Source: Micrococcales bacterium
GTDB taxonomy: Bacteria > Actinomycetota > Actinomycetes > Actinomycetales > Dermatophilaceae
Reading direction: 5' to 3'
DNA: 6,807 nt
NCBI GenBank assembly: GCA_003132125.1
Contig: PKWT01000254.1
Coordinates: 2,165 to 8,971, forward strand
Within the stretch, counting starts at the first letter, position 1; every line of letters begins with the position of its first letter. Made by a program: the position numbers and the translations under genes. Below, one piece after another: positions 1 to 5,400 of the stretch. Below the pieces are notes generated by a model. The model worked only from the letters and a program-made list of their open reading frames with translations, did not search any database and was not told the DNA's origin.

Positions 1-114
1 TACAAGCACCTGCTCGCCGTTCGCATGGACCAGGGACCCATCGGCCGAGAGGCTGCGATCGCGGCTCTGCAGGCCTGGTGGGCGGACCAACCCGAGTCGG
101 ATACGGCGACCTGA
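1..114 (+). CDS. C-terminal end of an unidentified protein (5' end outside window)
   Basis: Reading frame 1 is open from the first base to a TGA at 112-114, giving 37 residues that begin YKHLLAVRMDQGPIG and end with an acidic tail (QPESDTAT). The codons have strongly GC-biased third positions, as in the clear genes downstream, so this is probably real coding sequence. The segment looks helical, with an Ala-rich stretch followed by two tryptophans. I do not recognise the family, and too little is present to assign a function. It points the same way as the secretion genes and ends 83 bases before the next start, so it could belong to the same cluster or be an unrelated neighbour. Confidence 0.6.
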   Translation, partial: YKHLLAVRMDQGPIGREAAIAALQAWWADQPESDTAT

Positions 115-124
115 CCCGCTCGTG

Positions 125-142
125 ATGGGGAGTGCTCCCCAT
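125..142. promoter_or_regulatory. 18-bp palindrome, candidate operator or RNA hairpin
   Basis: ATGGGGAG-TG-CTCCCCAT has two perfectly complementary 8-base arms around a 2-base centre; as an RNA hairpin it would be a 7-bp stem with a GTGC loop. It lies 11 bases after the upstream stop and 55 bases before the WXG gene start. No T-run follows, so a classical intrinsic terminator is unlikely. An operator for a dimeric regulator is one reading. Another is a translational hairpin, because the left arm contains GGGGAG (a Shine-Dalgarno-like sequence) paired with CTCCCC just before an in-frame ATG at 141. The symmetry is seen directly; the function is inferred. Confidence 0.45.
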
Positions 143-184
143 GTCGCATTCCCTGACTGCCCCATACCGTGCTTGTCGTGAGCC

Positions 185-190
185 GGGAGG
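185..190 (+). promoter_or_regulatory. Ribosome binding site fixing the WXG gene start
   Basis: GGGAGG sits 7 bases before the ATG at 198. It is the best-placed Shine-Dalgarno sequence for this gene. It favours ATG 198 over the in-frame starts at 132 (GTG) and 141 (ATG), both of which fall inside the palindrome. Confidence 0.75.
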
Positions 191-197
191 GTGTGGC

Positions 198-1187
198 ATG
201 AGTCAGCTGATGGGGGCGGACACTCGACGCATTGACCTCATTTCCGATGGGCTGCAACGGTATTCGCACGATGTTCTGAACCTGCGCGGCATGGCGCAGC
301 GTGCGGTGATCGAGATGCGTGACGTCTGGGTCGGGGGGGACTTCGCCCACATTGCCCAGAGCTGGGAGCAGGAGGCCGGGCCACTCCTGTCTGATGCGGC
401 GGCGTCGCTGAGCGCGATGGTTGCCGTCCTGAGGGGCCAGGCCGCCGAACAGCGTCGTGCCAGCGGTGATGCAGGGAGCCCTAGGGCCCCGGCGGTCACC
501 GGACCATCACACGTGGATGCCGTTGGACCCTCGGATGCCGTTGGACCGCAAGGCAATCCGGGGTATGGGGGCAGCCTGGCCTCGGTCGGCGTCGACCTGG
601 CGGGGATCGACGATGTCCACGCCGAGGCGAGTCTCGCGTCCACGGCTGGAGGAAATGACAACCTGCAGTACGAGCTGGCCGCGGGCGCGGTGCGGGCCAG
701 CGCTGGCGCCTCTGTCGTTGCCGACACCCACGGCAACGTCATCGCCTCGGCTGGTGCGTCGGCCGCGGCCTATCTCGGGTATGCCATGGGCAGTGCGCAA
801 GCAGGCAATGACACCGCGCATGCCGGGGCACGCGCCACTGCTTACGTGGGTGCCGAGGCGGTGGCTGGCGCCTCGGGCTCGATCGGCTCGGGTGGAGCGA
901 CAGGACATCTGGGCGCAGAGGCTTTCGCCGGTGGCAGTGCGGCGGTCGACGTCGACGCCACGCTTGCCGGTGCGACGGCTGTTGCCGGCGCTGAGATCTC
1001 CTACGGGATCGGTGCTCGCGCCAACGTGGATGCAGAGTTGTCCACGACCAAGGTCGGGGTCGCGCTGGACGTGGGCGCGGCGCTTGGTGTCGGCTTCGGC
1101 GTGACGTTGGACGTGAGCGTCAACCCACAGGAGGTCATGGAGGCTGTCGCTGCCCTTGAGCATGCTCTTGCCAACGAACCAGACTGA
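198..1187 (+). CDS. WXG100-like protein with long Ala/Gly-rich C-terminal region; candidate type VII secretion substrate
   Basis: The product is 329 residues with no signal peptide. Residues 1-90 look like a WXG100 helical hairpin: an amphipathic helix, a turn carrying W-V-G at 44-46, then a second helix up to about residue 90 ending in an Ala/Arg-rich stretch. The WXG position is normal for the family when the start is ATG 198. A Pro/Gly-rich linker (about 95-130) holds a repeated DAVGP motif. Residues about 160-308 are almost entirely Ala, Gly, Ser and Val with small residues at alternating positions, and two copies of a GAEAxAGxS unit (near 218-226 and 239-247). The chain then ends in a short helix after NPQEV; no recognisable toxin domain follows. 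I found no YxxxD/E export motif after the WXG turn. The secretion-motor gene downstream supports a secreted role for this WXG protein, but function is inferred. A structural or pore-like secreted protein, or one delivered with a partner, is possible. Confidence 0.85.
   Translation: MSQLMGADTRRIDLISDGLQRYSHDVLNLRGMAQRAVIEMRDVWVGGDFAHIAQSWEQEAGPLLSDAAASLSAMVAVLRGQAAEQRRASGDAGSPRAPAVTGPSHVDAVGPSDAVGPQGNPGYGGSLASVGVDLAGIDDVHAEASLASTAGGNDNLQYELAAGAVRASAGASVVADTHGNVIASAGASAAAYLGYAMGSAQAGNDTAHAGARATAYVGAEAVAGASGSIGSGGATGHLGAEAFAGGSAAVDVDATLAGATAVAGAEISYGIGARANVDAELSTTKVGVALDVGAALGVGFGVTLDVSVNPQEVMEAVAALEHALANEPD
515..547 (+). repeat. 15-bp tandem direct repeat encoding a duplicated DAVGP motif
   Basis: GGATGCCGTTGGACC occurs at 515-529 and again at 533-547, an 18-base period that keeps frame and encodes VDAVGP-SDAVGP. 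It lies in the linker between the WXG hairpin and the Ala/Gly region, so it is probably a recent in-frame duplication that lengthens a flexible linker. Confidence 0.8.
675..1121 (+). repeat. Ala/Gly-rich alternating-residue region of the WXG protein
   Basis: Across about 150 codons the protein alternates small residues (A, G, S) with variable ones, as in ASAGASAAAYLG and GARATAYVGAEAVAG. AYVGAEAVAGASGSI (nt 840-884) and GHLGAEAFAGGSAAV (nt 903-947) are related 15-residue units 21 residues apart, and AYLGYAMGSA (from nt 768) is a weaker third copy. The pattern suits repetitive beta structure or glycine-zipper packing and does not look like a globular enzyme. The repeats are degenerate in DNA, so they are old or kept by selection on the protein. 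Confidence 0.6.
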
Positions 1188-1212
1188 CCCGTGAACGACC
1201 GAGAGGAACCAC

Positions 1213-1689
1213 ATGACCACCCTGGCCTTCCCGAGCGAGGAGTTTCCTGCTCAGCCGGCCGTCACCCTGCACATTCCGCAGGGCTGGAAGCCGGTGCATG
1301 CGCCCGGTGCCGTGATGGCCGCCCGGTCTGCCTCGGACGACGGCGCCTTCGTCCCCAACGTGGTCGTCAGGATCGAGCGTCGACCGGTGGATTTCGAGGC
1401 CGCGGACGCGCTCGCCGAGCTCACACAGCTTGCCGCTGAACGTGCGCAGGGAACGACCTCAGCGCCGTCAAAGGTTGAGCTCGACGGACGGCCGTTCGTC
1501 GGCTGCGACCTGTCATGGGTTGACGATCGGGTCGGCACCGTGTTGCAGACCCATCTGTTCGGCGTCGTCGCCTCGGGTCCGTTTCTCCAGCTGGTCCAGG
1601 TCACCGGGTCCGTCGGGGGGGCACAGGCGCTACGGGACCATCCCATCGTCACCGCGATCATGAGGAGCCTCACGGTCGAAGCGCCCTGA
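1213..1689 (+). CDS. Small LpqN/DUF1795-like (Mog1/PsbP-fold) protein, no lipobox
   Basis: The product is 158 residues with neither signal peptide nor lipobox, so it is predicted to be cytoplasmic. A GAGAGG Shine-Dalgarno sequence (1201-1206) lies 6 bases before the ATG, and only 25 bases separate it from the WXG gene stop, so the two are probably one transcript. The pattern is a beta strand into IPQGW (residues 21-25), then VPNVVVRIERRP (48-58), a helix (60-80), a central strand pair DGRPFVGCDLSW and VLQTHLFGVV, and a closing helix that starts near DHPIV and ends RSLTV. This is the layout I associate with the LpqN and DUF1795 families (alpha/beta Mog1/PsbP-like fold). Other DUF1795-type proteins (EagR) act as effector chaperones in type VI secretion, so a chaperone or adaptor role for the neighbouring WXG protein is attractive but inferred. 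The family call is from pattern recognition only. Confidence 0.8.
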   Translation: MTTLAFPSEEFPAQPAVTLHIPQGWKPVHAPGAVMAARSASDDGAFVPNVVVRIERRPVDFEAADALAELTQLAAERAQGTTSAPSKVELDGRPFVGCDLSWVDDRVGTVLQTHLFGVVASGPFLQLVQVTGSVGGAQALRDHPIVTAIMRSLTVEAP

Positions 1690-1766
1690 ACGGGGCTGGC
1701 CAGCGCTCCTGTCCAGCCTGTGCATAAGTCGCTGGGCGTTCTGTGTCCGCGTGTCAGCATGCGGGC
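1690..1766 (+). other. Short intergenic region with weak hairpin and possible promoter
   Basis: This 77-base gap separates the WXG/LpqN-like pair from the FHA/ATPase pair. GGCTGG (1694-1699) can pair with CCAGCC (1713-1718) around a 13-base loop, and GCTGGCCAGC (1695-1704) is itself palindromic. No T-run follows, so termination would be weak at best. CATAAG (1723-1728) is a loose match to a -10 box, without a convincing -35 partner. A separate promoter for the downstream pair is possible; read-through from upstream is equally possible. Confidence 0.3.
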
Positions 1767-2477
1767 ATGGTCGATGCAGGGGTGAAGGTCCTTTTCTGCG
1801 GTGAAGAGTTTCCGGCGGCGGCCGGTCGGGCGTTGACGGTCGGGCGTTCGGGGGACGTGGAGATCGATGACAACCCGTACCTGCACCGCAGCTTCCTGGC
1901 CATCGTCGAAGACGGCGGCCTGTGGTGGCTGTCCAACGTTGGCTCGACGTTGACCGTGACGGTTGCGGACGACAAGGGTCTGTTCCACGCGTGGCTTTCG
2001 CCGGGTGCCCGGATCCCCCTGGCGTTCAACCGGGTCCTGGTCTGGTTCACCGCCGGGCCAACCACCTACGACTTCGAGATCGTCGTCGACAACCCGGCCT
2101 TTGCCTCGGTGGCACCGGATCCAGCCGAGATGGACCACTCCGGCGGGATGACCGTCGGCCGCGTGGCGTTCACGGCGGACCAGAAGCTGCTCATCGTTGC
2201 GCTGTGCGAGAACTTCTTGTCGCGCGGCTATCCGGGCACCACCGAGATCCCATCCTCAGCCGCCGCGGCCGCCCGCATCGGCTGGACCATCACCAGGTTC
2301 AACCGCAAGCTCGACAACGTCTGCCAGAAGCTGGCCGACGCCGGCACCCGCGGTCTGCACGGTGGCATCGGCAACCTGGCGTGCAACCGGAAGTCGAGGC
2401 TCGTCGAGCACGCGCTGTCGACCCATCTGGTGACCGAGCAGGACCTGGCCCTGTTGGGTGGCAGGCCGCACCGGTGA
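1767..2477 (+). CDS. Divergent FHA domain protein with C-terminal winged-helix-like domain
   Basis: The product is 236 residues, cytoplasmic by sequence. Residues about 6-107 form an FHA-like beta sandwich: strand KVLFCGEEF, then TVGR (24-27), DDNPYLHR (34-41) where a canonical FHA domain would have SRRH, WWLSNVGS (53-60), and a final strand DFEIVV. The loop residues that normally hold phosphothreonine (Ser before RxH, and the Asn-Gly pair) are not in their usual form, so binding may be altered. Residues about 135-232 are helical with a helix-turn-helix look: LTADQKLLIVALCENFL, then IPSSAAAAARIGWTITRFNR, then KLDNVCQKLADAG, then the basic stretch RKSRLVEHAL. This could bind DNA or act as a protein-docking domain. 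ATG 1767 is chosen because the FHA fold starts directly after it; an in-frame GTG at 1743 would add 8 residues. Neither start has a good Shine-Dalgarno sequence. Its stop overlaps the ATPase start, implying coupled synthesis and a role with that ATPase. Confidence 0.85.
   Translation: MVDAGVKVLFCGEEFPAAAGRALTVGRSGDVEIDDNPYLHRSFLAIVEDGGLWWLSNVGSTLTVTVADDKGLFHAWLSPGARIPLAFNRVLVWFTAGPTTYDFEIVVDNPAFASVAPDPAEMDHSGGMTVGRVAFTADQKLLIVALCENFLSRGYPGTTEIPSSAAAAARIGWTITRFNRKLDNVCQKLADAGTRGLHGGIGNLACNRKSRLVEHALSTHLVTEQDLALLGGRPHR
2460..2477 (+). promoter_or_regulatory. GTGA stop/start overlap with upstream Shine-Dalgarno
   Basis: The FHA gene stop (TGA, 2475-2477) overlaps the ATPase start (GTG, 2474-2476) by four bases. 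A modest GGCAGG (2460-2465) lies 8 bases before the GTG. The arrangement indicates translational coupling and decides the GTG start, since no alternative in-frame start lies close by upstream of the domain. Confidence 0.75.
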
Positions 2478-5400
2478 AGCTGAAGCTCACGCTTCAGTCG
2501 GCCGGGCTGTCGTCGGTCGGCGCGGGGAGCCGAGACCTGGTTGCCACCATCGACTCCTCGACGACCATCGGGGACCTGGCGGCCTACCTCGTGCGCGCCG
2601 ACCCCCAACAGTGCGAGGTGAGGGGCGAGGGTGACCTCACCCTGGCTGTCGTCGACCAACGCGACCAGCTCGACCGGGCGGTCGACCCACGTTCGACCAT
2701 CCCCGAGAGCGGACTGCGCTCGGGCGTCACTGTTGCCGTCACCCGTTGCGACGCATCTTTCGTCGACCCCGGGCGCGCCGTCGCGGTGGTCGCCATCGTT
2801 GCCGGCCCCGACTTGGGCAAGGAGTTCCCACTGCGGCGCGGCACCGCATACGTCGGGCGTGGGAACGGGTGTGAGATCCGCGTGAGCGACTCCTCGGTCT
2901 CGCGCCGTCACGCCAAGCTGTTGGTTGCGGACAGTGCCGAGGTAGTGGATCTTGGCTCGACCAACGGCATTTCGATCGGTGGCGCCGATGTGGCCCGCAC
3001 AGCTCTTGCGGCAGGTGATCGCCTCAGGCTCGGCGATACCGAGCTCGAGGTTCGTCTGCTCGGGGCCACTGCTGGCGTTTCCGTCGAGGACACGGCCTCA
3101 GCGGCCTTCGTGAGATCACCACGCATCGCGCCGACGTTCGAGGGCTCCGAGTTCGAGCTGCCCGAGCTGCCGGAGCGTCCCAAGCCTTCGCGGGCACCGT
3201 GGCTGGCCCTGATGGTCCCGGCACTGATGGGCATGGTGTTGTTCGCGTTCACGCGGAGTCCCTACTCGCTGATGTTCGTCCTCATGTCGCCGATGATGAT
3301 GCTCGGCAACCACGTCGAGCAAAGCCGAGGCGGCAAGAAAGAGTTCGCGAGGCAGATGCGGGACTTCCGTGAGGATCTCGGGGTTCTGGCGACGAGGATC
3401 CGCGAGTCGCTGCAGGTCGAGGCCGATCTGCGCCGCGGAGAACACCCCTCCGGCACCGATTGTGCTGAAGCGTGCCGCACGTTCAGCCCACTCCTGTGGA
3501 CACGGCGGGGCGACATGGCGGGGTTCCTCCAGCTTCGGCTCGGCAAGGGAACCCTGCCGTCGCGCAGCGCGATGAAGATGCCGGCGGTCGGCCGATCCAA
3601 AGCGGAGGCGTGGGTCGAGCTGGCCACGTCGACCGAGGGGCTGTCGGTCGTTTCCGACGTCCCCATAGTCGTCGACCCGCTGACCACGGGTGCGATTGGT
3701 GTGTCCGGCCCTCGCAACATGTCGCTTCCGGTTGCGAGATCCCTTGTGCTGCAAGCCGTTTCGCTGCATTCGCCTGCCGAGCTGATCGTTGCCGCGTTCG
3801 CGTCAGCCACCTCCGCACCCGACTGGGACTGGCTCAAGTGGGTGCCGCACACGACCTCACCGCACAGTCCGATCTCGGCCACCCACCTGACCAGCACGGC
3901 CCCCGCGTGCTCGGAACTGCTGTCCGAGCTCGAGGATCTGGTGGCCATCGCGGGCGAGCCGGATCAGGACCAGGCCCGCGCGCGACCGCGAGTGCTCGTC
4001 CTGGTCGAGAACGACGCACCGATGGAGCGAAGTCGGTTGGTCCAGCTGGCTGAACGTGGCTGGCATCAGGGGATCTGTGTGGTGTGGCTCGCGACCGAGA
4101 CGATCTTGCTGCCGGCTGCCTGCCGGGTCTTCGTCGAGGTGACCGACAGGGAGGGCAGTGCCGGCCACGTCGGCTATGTGAACGAGGGCAGGCTCATCAC
4201 CCCGGTCGCGGTTGACGCCATCAGCCTGGAGCAGACGCTGGCCGCCGCTCGGTGCCTGGCGCCCCTTGAGGACTCGGGAACACCGGTGGATGACGACAGC
4301 GACCTGCCGCGCACGGTGTCGTTGCTAACCCTCACCGGCACCGAACTGGCTCGTTCCCACCGGGCCGTGATCGAGCGCTGGGGTGAGAGCCGGTCCATCA
4401 TCACCGGACCCTTCGCTCCCGCGAGTCCCCACCGCAAACCCGGCAACCTGCGGGCGATCGTTGGCCAGTCGGCACAAGGAACATTCTCGCTCGACCTACG
4501 TTCCGATGGTCCGCACGCCCTGGTTGGTGGCACCACCGGGGCGGGCAAGTCTGAGCTCCTTCAGGCGTGGATCCTGGGTATGGCGGCGGCGCACTCCCCG
4601 CAGCGAGTCACCTTTCTGCTGGTGGACTACAAGGGCGGTTCGGCGTTCCGCGACTGCGTGGAGCTGCCGCACACGGTTGGGCTGGTCACCGACCTTTCTC
4701 CCCACCTGGTCCGGAGGGCGCTGGCCTCCCTGTCTGCCGAGCTTCGCTACCGCGAGCACCTGCTGGCGCGGCACAGGGCCAAGGACCTCGCGGAGCTCGA
4801 GCGGCGCGGTGAGGTCGACGTCCCTCCGAGCCTGGTCATTGTCGTCGACGAGTTCGCCGCACTGGTCCAGGAGGTCCCCGGCTTCGTCGAGGGCGTCGTC
4901 AATGTCGCTCAGCGAGGTCGATCCCTGGGCCTGCACCTGATCCTGGCGACACAACGCCCGGCCGGAGTGATCAAGGACAATCTGCGCGCCAACACCAACC
5001 TGAGACTGGCGCTCCGGGTGGCCGACGAGAACGACAGCTCGGACGTGGTCGGCTCGACGGTGGCGGCCTATTTCGACCCGGCTGTCCCAGGTCGCGCCGT
5101 GTCCAAGAGCGGGCCGAGGGGACTCACCCCGTTCCAGGCGGGGTACGCGGGTGGGTGGACCACCGACACTCCGCCGCCGCCGGAGATGCGGGTCGAGCTG
5201 CTGGGCTACGGCGCCGGCCGGCTCTGGGAGCCGCCGGTTGTCGAGGCAGAGCTCGATCAGGCGGATCTCGGGCCGACGGACATCCAGCGCCTCGTGGCAA
5301 CGATCGGTATCGCGGCCAGGACAGCCGAGATGCCGAGCCCCCGGGTGCCGTGGCTGCCTGAGCTGTGCTCGGTCTATGACCTTGCCCCCATGCTCACCGA

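Noticed and set aside
48..68. Imperfect palindrome around GCGATCGC in the upstream gene end
   Set aside because: It sits inside coding sequence with mismatched outer arms, and short GC-rich palindromes of this kind are expected by chance.
132..197. Longer N terminus for the WXG protein from GTG 132
   Set aside because: The start would lie inside the palindrome without a usable ribosome binding site, and it would move the WXG turn to residue 66, too far in for the family; GGGAGG at 185-190 supports ATG 198.
457..1104. 215-codon + strand frame inside the WXG gene
   Set aside because: It is Arg/Pro-rich translation of the same DNA in another frame, with no start signal, overlapping the better-supported gene.
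507..1220. 237-codon open frame on the - strand opposite the WXG gene
   Set aside because: It shows no recognisable domain or ribosome binding site, and the + strand frame has a clear WXG hairpin and start signal.
1694..1718. Intrinsic terminator after the LpqN-like gene
   Set aside because: The stem is only 6 bp with a 13-base loop, and no T-run follows; kept only as a weak hairpin in the intergenic entry.
1743..1766. GTG 1743 as start of the FHA/winged-helix gene
   Set aside because: It adds only MSACQHAG with no Shine-Dalgarno support; the domain begins just after ATG 1767. A leaderless transcript starting here cannot be fully excluded.
1251..2138. 295-codon open frame on the - strand spanning two + strand genes
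   Set aside because: It crosses the intergenic gap and overlaps two well-supported genes; the composition is that of a shadow frame.
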